Part shown: positions 1 to 11,789 of the stretch, in pieces
How the letters are laid out: each line of letters starts with the position of its first letter
Numbering within the stretch: the stretch's first letter is position 1
Assembly (NCBI RefSeq): GCF_029227915.1
Contig: NC_079876.1
Coordinates: forward strand, 31,405,828-31,469,827
Source of the DNA: Hydractinia symbiolongicarpus
Lineage: Eukaryota > Cnidaria > Hydrozoa > Anthoathecata > Hydractiniidae
Reading direction: 5' to 3'
Length of the DNA stretch: 64,000 nucleotides
Notes under the pieces: generated by a model
Told to the model about the DNA's origin: nothing
The model's database searches: none
What the model saw: the letters and a program-made list of their open reading frames with translations, nothing else
Program-made: the position numbers and the translations under genes

Positions 1-2461
1 TAATGCAGTAAATGAAACTCTATTTTATTTAATAAAATGATGGATTGTAGTTAGTCATAATTTAGTAATTTTATGGAATGGAATCAACTGTATGGCATTT
101 TAAAAAGCCTTTGAATTTTTAGAAGAATTTCTGCAAAATGGGTTAACACAACTTAGTTATTTATTGTTTGTACCCCCAAGAGTGCGACAGGTGCGAATTT
201 GGTCATTTTTTTATGCCTTAATGCCGGTTTCCAAAATCAAATTATATTATTGTCCATAAGGCCCGTGGAAAGATATACTTAAACAGAAGGAAGGGCAACG
301 GAAAAGATCTGTCATATAAATTTTAATGAAAATATTTCAGCATCTTGCATAATGCCCTTTACCAAAAAATGAATCCGAAAATGTCAGCTTTCTAGATATA
401 AATTTAAATGCCTTTCAAACTCTGGTTTTGACATTGGTCTTAAAAATAATGTTGAAAGAACTGTTTTTTGTTGATTTTAAATGTACTCCTTGCAAATTGT
501 TTTCCTGTGACATTTCCAATTAAAATATTGACACATTCTCAACAAAAACAAAAACGTGAAACCGTGGAGTTTTCTTCCAGCAAAACTGACATCACATATA
601 CTGTCCCCCCTCCCCCCCCCCCCCCCCCAATAAATATATTTATAAAAAACATAAGTTACGTACAAGGGAATACATTAATTATGCAAAAAATGTAAACAAA
701 TATGCTGGCTAGCTTTTGAAACTTTAACAATTTTGATAGCAGCTTTTTATGGGAATGTGAGTCTCCATGTAGCACTAGCTTACAAAAAAAATAGAAGTCT
801 TAAAATTATTAAAGTTCTTACTTTCTCTGAATTATAACCCACTTTAAACTCTTGCCTTCAACTACTACTTCCAATAGTTTCTAACTTATCCTTTCTACTT
901 CTAACCTTTTTAATATGCTTTTGTAATCCACTCTACTTCTTCACTTTTTTTTTCTGCTTTTACTATCTGCACCTAAAGAATTGTAGAAAATAAGGCATTT
1001 TTTATCCACTTCTTTATGATTCGCCTTTTGTGGAGAACTTTGTCGACAAATGTTCATGTTTGTTCGTTTTTACACCAAGGGAACTAACTTTCTACTTGAA
1101 TGGTGTCCTGTTCGAAAGTACACATTAGAACAAATCATAATTTCAAACATTATGACACAATTTGGTACTTTTGTAGAACAGAATCAAATTTACATTATAT
1201 CTTAGAATTCTTAATAGATTTCTGCTAACTTAGTAGTATTTTAAGAGATGTAAAGCATATTTCTGTAAAACGTTGTGGACACAAAAATTCACCATCTAAT
1301 TTATGAACACATTCCTATTTATTTTTTATTACTTCAATGCTACTTCCTAACTGCTACTGGTCAAAAATTGGTCTAAATTCCAATGGTTCCATCCTTATCA
1401 GACACAATGCTAACAATAGTCAATGGTCATTGATTTTGAACAGTACACAATGTTGGATATTTTAATTATGACGATGTTTGCAATCTTAAAGTTACGTTTA
1501 AATTGTGTTCAAGAGTCATTGTTCCCAAAATGTTTAAAGGTACATTTTTGCCATCTAACTCCTTCGGTTTGTGTGAAACCTTACATCAATTGTTATTATA
1601 CCTTTTTATCCTACTTCTCCTGACTTGGATCCAGAAGCAAGTCTACAATATTTGTATAGTGGAGGGTCCTTGAACCTTTCTTACAGCAAGTCAGCCATCT
1701 TTTGCTCCACAACAGGTGCTCTCTGAGATCTGAATTTGATAAACTTAGGAATTACCATTCCTGTTAGAGAATATATATATCACAATCCAAGTATTACACC
1801 TCTGCTTGCTTGTAGGAAATTTTCATAATAATATTGAATAATCAACATGTTAATTGTGCTATCTTTTGCATGATGTACATGCAGGGTTCAGACAAGGGCT
1901 GACAAAATAAATAGAGTTTTTGGTCGTTTTGAAGGCATTTTTTCCTGAAACTGACATGGTTTTGGCACCTTTTTCCCTGAGCAAATATAAGTAGGAAACG
2001 TTAGATGTCAAATATAAATCTTGTTACTCTAACAAATTGTAATAAATAAAATCTAACAATGCAAGTGTGATAAACAAAATATGGTTTGTAAAAATTCTTC
2101 AAATATGAGAAGAAAACATCAGTCAGTTGCCAACAATGAGAATTAGAAAACTAAAACAACATATGAACAAGTGAAAAATTACAGCATCTTAAAAATGTCT
2201 TCCGCAGGGACAGGGATAGTTAATAAAAAGAAATATCATACAACATTTAAGAGTTTAGTGTTATTTCATCTGTTACTACATCAAAAATGATGAAGTGACA
2301 AAACAGCTGGCTGTTGTGATATAACTTGTCTAATGACAGCTGGTTAATTATTATAGAGGTTGTAACCCTCTGAAGATTCTGCACAATAGCAATAACCTCT
2401 TTTTAACTAGGATTCTCTTAGAAAAAATACATTGACCATTAAACAAGACACATAAAACAAG
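1..2461. other. Intergenic, no gene recognised
   Basis: AT-rich sequence in which every open frame is short and resembles no family I know. A pure poly-C tract with a few T interruptions lies at about 604-628. A pyrimidine-rich stretch runs from about 830 to 970. A single GCCCGTGG motif near 263 recalls the Helitron-like copies further right, but nothing else of that element is present. I see no promoter or RNA gene here. Confidence 0.5.
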
Positions 2462-2517
2462 TTGTGTTGTAGGCAAAATTGTCAGATTTATATCTGACAA
2501 TTTTGCCTACAACACAA
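2462..2517. repeat. Perfect 26-bp inverted repeat with 4-bp spacer
   Basis: The left arm 2462-2487 and right arm 2492-2517 are perfect reverse complements separated by TTAT. Weaker complementarity continues outward for roughly ten bases on each side. As RNA or single-stranded DNA this would form a long hairpin. It could be a small foldback element or a hairpin RNA locus. No gene lies next to it. Confidence 0.85.
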
Positions 2518-3477
2518 TTTATTTGTTGAAAAAGTACATAACTTGCCATAACCAAAATATTAGAGCTGGGGATCATCAATAGGTAAAATTATAACCCATT
2601 TAAGTATCTTAAAGATCACTTTAGATTTAAACAGGTTTAGGACGTAAAAAGGTGGTAAAGCTGACAAGAAAAATTCCTGAGTTTTCCCTGAATTATTCCA
2701 GCAACAAATGCCTTTTTTAAGCATGCTGATCACGTCACTTGTGAACTTCCCCTTCCTGTTATTTTAATGGTTCTTTCTTCATCAGAATTAACCAAAGAAG
2801 GTTGATCTATCTTTTTCTGTTTTTATTGAACAAAAGAATATTATTTGTAGAAAATCTTAGTTATAATAATTTAGAGCACCCAAATATTATTTGTTGTGCA
2901 GAGTAACGCACCATTGGAAGGTATATGTTGATTTCTTCTTTTTTGTGCTTTTGTTGAACATATATATCTTATGTACAATAATGGTTGTCAAAATACACAT
3001 TCTGCTCCACATACAACTTCGCAATATGAGCCATAAAAGTTAGAACACAGAATTCGAACAGCAATGAAAATGGCAACGACTCCATTTAGCACCAGGCTAA
3101 GTGGACCCAACACACAATTTATACAACATAGAGTAACACCGCTTCAAATCTCTATCAACATAAAAAGTCCGACACACGTTCATTGAATTACTTCAAGCAA
3201 ATAGACCCAACACCCGAACCCTCATTATACGACATCCTCACAACGCAAGCATATTTCCCTGTAAATAAGCCATAATCAACGTAATAACGCATAATACTCC
3301 CTATCAACCTTAGAATACTCTCATTGCTACATAACAAATATATATTTTCTTTGAAGATAAACCGTAACCAATGTAATATGGCATAATATTGGATAATTGT
3401 AGTAATACGTTCTTTTACTACTTAACAAAAACATGTTTTCCCTGTAGATAAGCCATAACCAACGTAACATCTCATAA

Positions 3478-3615
3478 TAGTCGGTGGCCCGTGGAAAGTA
3501 CACATGTTCACCCGTCCTTTTTATACTGCATTGCGTGTGTCTCGCTACTTGCAGAGCTAAGCTACCATTTTGCGTGACAGATAGACAGACGTATACGGTA
3601 TTATAATATAGATAT
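3478..3615 (-). mobile_element. Divergent Helitron-like copy nested in the repeat arm
   Basis: On the plus strand the segment begins TAGTCGGTGGCCCGTGG and ends with an ACAGATAGACAGACG run followed by GGTATTATAATATAGATA. These are the same end features seen in the copies at 9641-10064 and 17176-18325. The copy is degenerate: the subterminal hairpin is weak. Its right half was later included in the 153-bp tandem duplication. Confidence 0.5.
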
Positions 3616-3858
3616 TCCATATTATCCTGAAAATACGCACTATCACTACATAACAAAAACATGTTTTCCCTGTAGATAAGCCACAACCAATTTAAATCTC
3701 ATAATAGAGCTAAGCTACCATTTTGCGTGACAGATAGACAGACGTATACGGTATTATAATATAGATATTCCATATTATCCTGAAAATACGCACTATCACT
3801 ACATAACAAAAACATGTTTTCCCTGTAGATAAGCCACAACCAATTTAAATCTCATAAT
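3553..3858. repeat. Perfect tandem duplication of 153 bp
   Basis: Positions 3553-3705 and 3706-3858 are identical base for base and directly adjacent. The duplicated unit spans the right half of a Helitron-like copy and one module of the left inverted-repeat arm. The lack of any difference suggests a recent event or an assembly artefact. Confidence 0.9.
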
Positions 3859-5066
3859 ATTCCATAAAATCCTTATAATACTCTCTGTTGCTACATAACA
3901 AATATATATTTTCCCTGTAGATAGGCAATAACCAAAGTAACATGCCAAAATATTTCGCATAACTGTAATAATACTCTATCGCCTTAACCAATATAAACAG
4001 GGAAGTCTTAATGCCGGCGAATCTGATGAAGACGTTATTTTATCAAACAAAGGTTTAAGATTTAATACATACCCATTCACAAACAGAAACAATATTTTGC
4101 CCAAATAAATTCTCGCAAAAAGACTTGAAATGATATCAACCAATTTGAGGGAACACATTGTACTATAGCTAGTAATTAACAGGAATGCATTAGGGTAGGA
4201 CACAAATCCTTCCACTAATAGAACAGATACTTTGACAAAATTTCCTCCTGCTAACTGGTCCAATTGCAAGGTAATTAGTGAGAAGCCTAAGCACTATACA
4301 TGGAACAGGCTGTAATGTTCTGTACTCATCCATGCACAAGTAAAACAATATTTTAGACAATTATCCTCCCGCGAAAGGACATTAAATTTCCTAAAGCACA
4401 CCAATCAAGAAAAGACTTTAAAATACAAACAAACACTTATGTTAGATACACATCCATACACAAATAGAAACCGTATTCTGGACAAATACCCTCCAGCGAA
4501 ATAACAGATTAAAAGTCTTAAGGCAGAATAATCTGACGAAAGACGTTATAATTTTAACATATTTAGATAAAACTTACACTAAATGTAGATGAGTCTGCAT
4601 ACATAACTTGTGTAATACTTATTATTGGTTATTGTTATTAGTGTTTTTGATTGACAAAGCAACAACCTGCAGCTTTTAATAATTAAATATGTGGTCTTCA
4701 CTACTTTTGGATATCCCAACATAAGGAAATGCTTTTGTGTCTGCTTTTCCATGTGATAATTTAAATTAAAGAGATTAAATGTTTATCATTCATTTATTTT
4801 GTATGTTAAAAATAATTATTTGAGGAAACGTCTCAAACATTCACATAACTATTTAAAAAAATGTGCAGATAGTAATTTTGTTTAGATAAATGTTATAATG
4901 CCAACCAATGGTAGCTGTTTTTAAAATTTGATTTTCAGAAAAAGAATATGAAAGTAATGTTGTGTGGGTTGCACTTACTATCACTTTAAGCTAAAAATCT
5001 GCAAAATCAACATGACAGTACACAAATAATTGGCGATATCAACTTCTGAGCATATAACATATTTCA

Positions 5067-5828
5067 GGATTTGGTGGTAACTCAATTTTTTGTCAGACTT
5101 GCAAGCATTGGGTACATAAGAAGTGCAGTAGTATTGGTGGAAGGTTAAGAGCTGACATTCAGTTTGTATGCAAGCATTGCAAAGGTGAGATAATAGAGAA
5201 TGAAGTATTTCCAGCTTCAATGATGTACAACAGTGGCTCGTTAGAGATAGTTGAGAACTTCTGTTACTTAGGTGATATGTTGGGCAGTGAAGGGGTGTTG
5301 GAAAAAGTGTTACTTGCAGGATAGGTTCTGCTTGGATCTTCCTTTGTTGACTAGCAGAGTCTTGTCAATATAGTTAAAAGGTAGGTTGTATGAGGCCTGT
5401 GTAAGAAGTGTTATGTTGTAGGGTAGTGAGACATGGGCAGTGAAGCAGGAAGACCTTGACTGTTTAGAAAGGAATGATATGAGAATGGTTAGGTGGATGT
5501 GTAACACCAGAGACAGAAAGAGTTCAGATGAGCTAAGAAGCAGACTAAGTATCCGTAGAATTAAAGATGTTATCCAGATAAGAAGATTGAATTGGGTGGG
5601 GTACTTGGAAAGAATGGAGGGGGATAATTGGGTAGGAAAGTGTGGGGACTTGATAGATCCTGGGGCAAAGCCCAGAGGCAGACGAAAAAAATACTTGGCA
5701 GGAGGTTATAAGGACAGACTTGATACAGAGGAAGTTGAGTTTAGATCTAACACAGTCTAGATCAGATTGAAAGAGGGTCATGGAGGTCATGGAAAACGGA
5801 CGTTAAGCCGAGGATGATGATGATGATT
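5067..5828 (+). pseudogene. LINE 3' end (zinc finger and post-RT C-terminus), degenerate
   Basis: Reading forward from 5067, an open stretch shows a PHD-like cysteine/histidine pattern (FCQTCKHWVHKKC, then FVCKHC). It is followed by LEIVENFCYLGDMLGSEG, the connector motif found downstream of reverse transcriptase in many animal LINEs. After frame breaks near 5300-5420, the frame 5440-5760 carries LDCLERNDMRMVRWMCN and IRRLNWVGYLERM, the usual C-terminal block of such elements. The insertion ends in a short GAT repeat at about 5812-5828, a typical LINE tail. The reverse transcriptase itself is absent, so this is a 5'-truncated, inactive copy. It lies inside the putative inverted-repeat element and therefore probably landed in it. 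Confidence 0.8.
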
Positions 5829-5854
5829 GCCATGTTGTGCTTTTTTTGTTTATA

Positions 5855-5931
5855 GAGAACGGACAGACAATATTGCCGACAGAAACAATAGTGAGATCAT
5901 TAGAGAACGAAGAATCCTTACAACAAGTGAA
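5855..5931 (+). other. Candidate exon between splice-like sites
   Basis: A T-rich tract ending TTGTTTATAG is followed by about 76 bases open in one frame (ENGQTILPTETIVRSLENE and seven more residues), then GTGAAG/GTTAGT, a reasonable donor. I do not recognise the peptide. It sits just after the LINE tail and inside the inverted-repeat element, so it could belong to a host gene or to the element, or be chance. Confidence 0.25.
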
Positions 5932-6279
5932 GGTTAGTCCTAACATTTTTACTGTTTTTATGTTAGAGAAATGCTTGATCTATTTTTGTTTATCTTATTA
6001 TTTTTATTATAGGAACTCAAAGTTGCAATGACCTAAATCCACATCAAGCATGATGATTAAATTTAAAATAATAAATTATTAATAGATAGAAAATTTGTCA
6101 ACCAGGGCAGAGCTTTTGAAAAGTTAAAGTATATACAATAGACAAGAATTAAAAATTAGAACCTACAAAATATTTTCCTGTGGATCTTAGTGTTTGTGAA
6201 GGTAAAACGTTATATGTAATAGTTTTGCATATTGGAAAAAGCTTTGATTAACCACCGAAAAAAGCTCAGGGATGAGTTC

Positions 6280-6760
6280 CCATATTCAAAAGCAATCCAT
6301 ACACATTAAATTCAGTTGTTTTAGTAAATTTGGTCTTTGAAAAAAAAATTGGGGAGATAATATACCCGTATTAAGAAGCAATCCATACATGAGATTAGCC
6401 TGATTTAATAACTTTGGCATTTTGCAAAAAAGATTCAGACTGAAATCAAGAAATAATCTATTGACATGTGATTAGCTCGATTTTTTTTAATTAGGCATTT
6501 ACAAAAGGAAGGAGAAAATTTTCACATCAGGACCCATACACGCAACATTAGCCCGATTTCAGACAAAAAGCAATCTATACACATGAAACTAGCTTACATT
6601 TGTAAACTAGGCAATTGCAAAACAGAAAAAGAATTTCCAGATCAAGAAGTCATCCATACACACACTTTAGATTGAATATTCTAATTGAACAAGTAATCCA
6701 TGACACACAAGATTAGCTTAAATTTGTAAATTGGGCATTTGCAATAAACAGTACTCTAAG
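6280..6760. repeat. Degenerate ~100-bp tandem repeats
   Basis: Five to six imperfect units share AAGCAATCCATACACA, then a GATTAGC core, then TTTGGCATTTGCAAAA. The CCATACACA core also occurs in both terminal arms, so the internal and terminal modules are probably related. No coding potential is seen. Confidence 0.6.
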
Positions 6761-6784
6761 GGTTAAGAAGAGACCTCCCACTCC

Positions 6785-7160
6785 ATTTGTCTTGTTTCCT
6801 TGAATTTAGGGACATAAAACAAATTTTCAGAAAAAAAAGATGCGAATCGAATACTAGATCATGATAATGTTCGTAATGCACACCCCGTTTTTCTTGTTTT
6901 GTTGAATTTCAGAGACTGAAAACAAATTTTCAGAAAAAAATGTTCTGAATCGAATACTACACCAAGATATCATCCATAATGCACAGTCTGTTTCTTTTGT
7001 TTCGTTGAATTAAGGCCCAAAAACAAATTTTCAGAAGAAAAGGCTCCGAATCAAATAGTAGACCATGATATCATTCGTAATGCGCACTCCATTGGTCTTG
7101 TTTTGTTAAATTTAAGTCTGAAAACAAATTTTCATTTGTAGTGCACACTTTGTTTAAACC
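6785..7160. repeat. Degenerate ~115-bp tandem repeats
   Basis: About four imperfect units share a CTTGTTT-GTTGAATTT start, the core AAAACAAATTTTCAGAAAAA, GAATCGAATACTA and GTAATGCACAC. This array directly follows the previous one inside the putative element. Confidence 0.65.
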
Positions 7161-7437
7161 AGAAATTGTTAACTTAAAATATAAGTTAGTTTATTCAGAT
7201 TTTAACCTGAGCTGTGGCATATGGAAATTAAATACATACAGTTTATATTTGTACTCAATAGTGTTTTAGATAAAATTCAACAAAAAATAATTTTTTGAGG
7301 AAACTAAACTCATTCATGTAAAACAAGGAAGGCAGTTTGTAAAGAAGCGTATATTTCAAATTCTACGTAAAATTGCCAAATACTGATGTCTTGCTGTTAT
7401 TTCAATCAGTTTTGTTTCCCAGACCGGCAATTCTGTG

Positions 7438-7860
7438 TCTGAGAATGGAAGATGAGCAGAATGCAGTGGTACACCTATGAGTGTGTCGTTTTTTGAAACT
7501 ATGTTCTTTCAATTTGATCAATTGGTGAATGAAAAACTGCAGATACAACATGAAATGTGCTTGGCTGATCAATCTAACTGAACTTTTTATCCTCTGGATG
7601 AAGCTGTTAAAGTGTTCACAAGTCGACATATTCAGGCTTGTGAAACCAAGAATGGAATTTGAGAAAAAATGCAGTGGTACACCTATGAGTGTGCCTGTGA
7701 AAAACATCATGAAACAAGCGCGTATGTTGGTAGAATCCGGACTTTCTGTTCTTGACATATTCACCTTAACTACACGTATGATTATAAAAAATATCTAATG
7801 GGACCCATTCTAAATGTGTGTAAAAAGAAGCAGATGCATCACTTTGGCCTTCACTACCAG
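7438..7860 (+). pseudogene. Unrecognised coding relic inside the inverted-repeat element
   Basis: Broken plus-strand reading frames give protein-like stretches, for example VFTSRHIQACETKNGI then, after a stop, EKMQWYTYECACEKHHETSA. The longest open frame is 7529-7798 (89 residues). The phrase GCAGTGGTACACCTATGAGTGTG occurs twice (about 7463 and 7671), so part of it is duplicated. I do not recognise the family. Because it lies between the two long arms it could be a remnant of the element's own gene, but that is a guess. Confidence 0.25.
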
Positions 7861-8269
7861 GTATGACGTGAAATCCATAGCAGTGGTCATGTAAGGAACA
7901 GAAGCAAAAGAACACAAACATCATGCCTTGCTTGGTAACTTGTTGAAATGACTTTTGCCAAACTTCATTGCAGACATCGTCGTATTTGAGTTGCTGGAGT
8001 CCACAGAAAATTTCTTAACTTGTTGAATTTGTTTGCTGTGGTTTGAAAAATAAAAGTTCTGAAGACTTATAATTATACATCTGTAACCTCTCGACAGAAG
8101 AATTGTTGCTGGTAACAAAATTCCATTACAGACGAGCAAGTGCCCCTCCCTGCTTGACATGCAAATCTAAAATCTATAATAATATCTACTGCGCAGAAAA
8201 GCATAAGAGTATTAACACAAGAATCGAAGGACAGCTGTTTAAAAGGGGACACTATTGATTTTTTTCATT

Positions 8270-9190
8270 TATGTTGCATGATTGCTCCTAATGAAAACAT
8301 AATGCTTCGTCACTTATCTAATCTTTATCTGAGATCTCCCCAAGAATACTTTTGCATACGTACAATAGATGGCTACGAAGAGAATGATATAATTTTCTAC
8401 AATGCATTCTTGAATCCCATTTCAATCTTCGTACATGCAAGCATGTTAGGCTTCCCATCATCTTACAGGAGAATATTTCGCCATAAAACTATTTCTATTG
8501 GTGTATGAAAGTGTGTCCAGCCTTAATGATTGTTTATTTTACTGTGTTGGGTCTTTGCATTTATTGGTCTGATTTAGAACTTTCAATATTTCATTTCCAG
8601 GGAGGATACTTTTTTCTACTGCTTTATGGATAAGTAAAGAACACTACAGCCTGTTCAATGCATAGTATAAAAATGTCTCTTTGTTTAGCCTGCAATAAGG
8701 CCGTTAATATGTACATACTTCTGCAAAAGGGTAATTGAGCAAAATATCGTTCCTGTTTGTGTATGGATGTGTATCCAACCTCAAACCTTGTCTATTTTAT
8801 AGAACAACATGTTTCCTTAGATTGGTTGATATTAAGACTTGAATATGCCTTTACTTGGAACGCCATTTGTCCAATTTATTGTTTTTAATTGTGTATGGAT
8901 GTGGATTCTACCTCAATGCTTGTCTGTTCCATAGTACAACGTGTTCCCTCAGATTGGCTGATATTAGGAATTTCAATAAGTCTTTTTGCGAGAGTGTCTT
9001 TTGCAAAATGTTGTTTCTGTTTGTGTATGGATATGTATCTAACCCTGAAACTTGTCTACTTGAATAAAACAACGTTCTCCTCAGATTAGGACTTTTGCCT
9101 GTTAAGGCAATAAAGAGTATTATTACAGTTATGGGAAATACTGTGGTATGTTACATTGGTTATGGCCTATCTTAAGGGAAAATGTGCACT
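8270..9190. repeat. Right arm of a long inverted-repeat element
   Basis: In reverse complement this aligns with about 3905-4560. Shared runs include TAAGATAGGCCATAACC / TAGATAGGCAATAACC, CATAACTGTAATAATACTCT, CTCGCAAAAAGACTT and GAGGGAACAC-TTGTACTAT. Identity is roughly 70-80% by eye with indels. Repeated modules around GTGTATGGATGTG and CCTCAGATTGG occur within the arm. Together with the left arm it bounds an interval of about 6 kb. Confidence 0.65.
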
Positions 9191-9640
9191 TGTTTGTTTG
9201 TGTGTAGCTATGATATTAATTATTAGAAAGCAATTAAGTTCATATGGAAATAAAACTTACTTTGATATATATATACAGGTATCGATTTAACTGTTAGGAG
9301 TAAGATATGTCTCTCGTTTATTTGATTAAACTGTGTACGTAACTACAAGCTAGATAAAAACTGTGACAACATCCTACCTTCTTAGTTTTTATAATATATA
9401 AGAAAGCTGGAGCAAGCACTACCGTCTATTGCTTTTGTTATTAGTTAGTGTCTGTTCCATTTAGTGATATTAGAATAATCCAAGCTGCACAAAGGAAACA
9501 TAAGTTTATTATGGAAAATGATCTGTGCAACATATGAAAAAGCCATGTTCTTCTTCTCTTTTGCAAAAAAGTATAGTCACTGTCAATCTACCATTATGGA
9601 CTTTTGAAGTTCCGGACATATAACCAAGTCTAAAAACCAT

Positions 9641-10064
9641 TAGCCAAAACCCGAGGGGGTACAGAAAAAATCAGGGGTACAGAAAAATTTATCACAAATA
9701 CGGCTATTATTAAAGAGATAGTCGTAAGCCCGTGGAAAAATCCATGGGGTCGCCCGTCGCGTTCGCTCGTCCTTTAAATTTACCCGTCGCAACAAAGTGG
9801 ATAAAAATATATCGCATTTGATATTCGTGCGCATTTTAAAAATTTCGTGTTTCCGTTACGGTACGCTGCTTTCGCGGACACACAGACAGACGACGGCTAT
9901 TATTAAAGAGAAGTCGTTGCCCGTGGAGAAATCCACGGAGCCAGCCGTCGCAACAAAGTGGATAAAAATATATCGCATTTGATATTCGTGTTTCCGTAAC
10001 ATCATTTTCTAACTCAGCGGGGGTCCGCGCAGAGACAGACAGACGACGGCTATTATTATAGAGA
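9641..10064 (-). mobile_element. Tandem Helitron-like non-autonomous copies (three)
   Basis: Three head-to-tail units (9641-9718, 9719-9911, 9912-10064) each end on the plus strand in CGGCTATTATTAAAGAGA or the TATAGAGA variant, and the next unit begins at once with a worn (C)TAGTCG. Read on the minus strand a unit starts TCTCTATAATAATAGCCG and finishes with a short hairpin (CCCGTGG/CCACGGG, degraded here) about six bases before CTAG. Helitrons start with TC, have a 3' subterminal hairpin and end CTRR, so the ends fit. There is no Rep/helicase gene, so these would be mobilised in trans. Confidence 0.65.
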
Positions 10065-10204
10065 CTAGCCGGGAAAGGTGGTAGTTGTACATGTTTTCAA
10101 AAATAAAAATAAATAAAAATTTAATGATAAAATTTTTTAATATAAAAAAAATAATATGTTGAAATTTGGAGACAAAACTGTTAATCTGTATGTATCTACA
10201 GAGT

Positions 10205-11240
10205 CCCATATCTCTGTAGTATTCCCCGAGTTTAGCAAGTATCCCATCAAAGTTTCAACAAATTACCTTAACGATCCCGTACAATTTGGATGAGATGGGG
10301 AAGCATTGTATTACTGGAACATTCAGGTTAATTTTGCAGCTCATTGCGCGACAGCAGCATTACGCATATCTGCCAAACATATGACAGGATCTTCACCCCT
10401 TGTCAAAACCATCTTTCGATTTTATGTATACTATCACATGCGTCGTATATTGGGAAAAATGAAAGTGCCCATGCCTTTCGACAATGGGTTTAGTCAGTAC
10501 AAGAATCCTTATTCAACATCTGGATTCGCGCGAGTATGTCGGTTTGTATAAATTCATTAGGTGCTTCACTAACCAACGGTGAATGGTGGCCACAAGTTGA
10601 TGGGGATTACGCAAAGTTCATTATGCCAACAAGCCAAGGTCTTACATCAGAAGGTTTGACAAAACTTAGCGAAAGTGTTCGTGTATACGTGGTCTTGATA
10701 CTTGGCTCACAGGCGGAAGCAAAAGCATCCTTGCTAGGTTCTGGAGCAGACAACTATACAGCCAGACAAATCCTGCTACAAAATTTTAAAAGTGTCGTGC
10801 TGAGAAAAGAAAATGTAGGGCAAGATAAAACAAGTTTGCACAAGGTGTTCCAATATGCTAGAACTCCAGTGAATTTTGCTGTCATGCCCAGGGTGCACAT
10901 GTTACCGTCAGACAAGAATCTTCATACTGGTAAAGTTCAAGGGTATAATAACAATGTCTTGATTGCACCTGCAACGGTGAACGTTAGGGTTCAAGTTGAT
11001 CTGAATAAGGTGTAGCCTATTGTGAAGTCAAAGTCAAACCACAATCATCCTGATCTAACCACAGTAGAGCCTCACACTTCAACAATGCTCCCTAAGCACG
11101 AAGAAGTAGAAGCAAAACAGCACGCCGATAACAAGGCTGTATTGGTTACAACTGGAATAGCGATTATTGTTGGTTACATACGGCTTAGGTAAGAAGTCAA
11201 ATGTCCGGTAGTTTTTGTAAAGTAACAACCTCACAAAGCA
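10205..11240 (+). pseudogene. Maverick/Polinton-associated protein, frameshifted
   Basis: Two overlapping frames (about 10300-10551 and 10536-11015) carry protein-like sequence such as YWNIQVNFAAHCATAALRIS, PMPFDNGFSQYKNPY and VFQYARTPVNFAVMP. I recall similar strings from unnamed proteins in Maverick/Polinton-like elements of corals and Hydra, but cannot assign a function. A further frame to about 11190 ends in a hydrophobic segment (VLVTTGIAIIVGYI), suggesting a C-terminal membrane anchor. The frame change near 10540 and the stop at 11013-11015 mean the copy is broken. It forms the left side of a cluster of Polinton remnants. Confidence 0.5.
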
Positions 11241-11264
11241 ATAAAAAGACATGGAAAGTAAGAA

Positions 11265-11745
11265 ATGCACGCACTGTACACACTCTTATCCTTAAAAAAT
11301 TTTAAGGTGGGCCTACATAATGGACAGCTGACAGAAATGTGCATCAACTGCCTTGCTGCTGGCGAGGCATCAACGGAACGTACAAAATGCCCCCATCAAA
11401 AACAAAGATTCAAATGTCTAATATGCCTAAATCAGCTAATTCTAGACAGAATACGCCCTAAGGTATGATACAGAGATAGCCTCACAAGAATATCTGGGAT
11501 GTGATATTGTTACATTTATGAAACACATCCAAGCACAGTTTACAGACGGTATAAACTGGGGAAACCGAGGGCAGTGGGAGTTTGACCACAAGACACCGAT
11601 AACATATAGAGAGAACGGGGTATATCCTGGCGAAGAAGAACAATTTGCAAGACTGCACTACACCAGCATTCAGCCTATGTGGGTTGCGGATAATCAGACG
11701 AAAGCTCTCGATATATCTCTAAGTAGTGGTGAAGTGTTGCAGTAA
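11265..11745 (+). pseudogene. HNH-type nuclease-like protein, broken
   Basis: The first part has paired cysteines and a histidine (MCINCLAAGE, CPHQKQRFKCLIC) like the zinc ribbons that precede some HNH domains. After a stop at about 11466, the frame through 11518-11745 shows WEFDHKTPI and LHYTSIQPMWVADN, matching the D-H and H-N positions of the HNH family found in large DNA viruses, Polintons and plants. The two parts are in one broken gene. Its likely role was DNA cleavage within the mobile element. Confidence 0.6.
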
Positions 11746-11789
11746 CGCGGATGGTTCCAAAGCGCCAAGCAGTCTAGTGTGTTCGATCG

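Larger units (their letters stand above)
3255..4565. repeat. Left arm of a long inverted-repeat element
   Basis: This arm is made of degenerate modules. Blocks built around TCCCTGTAGATAAGCCATAA recur at about 3258, 3345, 3437, 3667, 3820 and 3912. Further in come modules containing CATCCATACACAAA and a following TTTTGC. From about 3905 inward the sequence aligns in reverse orientation with 8270-9190. Long, internally repeated terminal arms are known in several eukaryotic DNA transposon groups (Foldback type and others). The superfamily cannot be told because I recognise no transposase between the arms. Confidence 0.65.

Noticed and set aside
477-695. Overlapping short frames across the poly-C tract
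   Set aside because: They exist only because homopolymer C gives runs of Pro or Gly. There is no other coding sign.
10065-10205. A further Helitron-like copy starting CTAGCCGGGAAAGG
   Set aside because: No hairpin and no GACAGAC/CTATTATTATAGAGA end follow. Only the CTAG border is shared.
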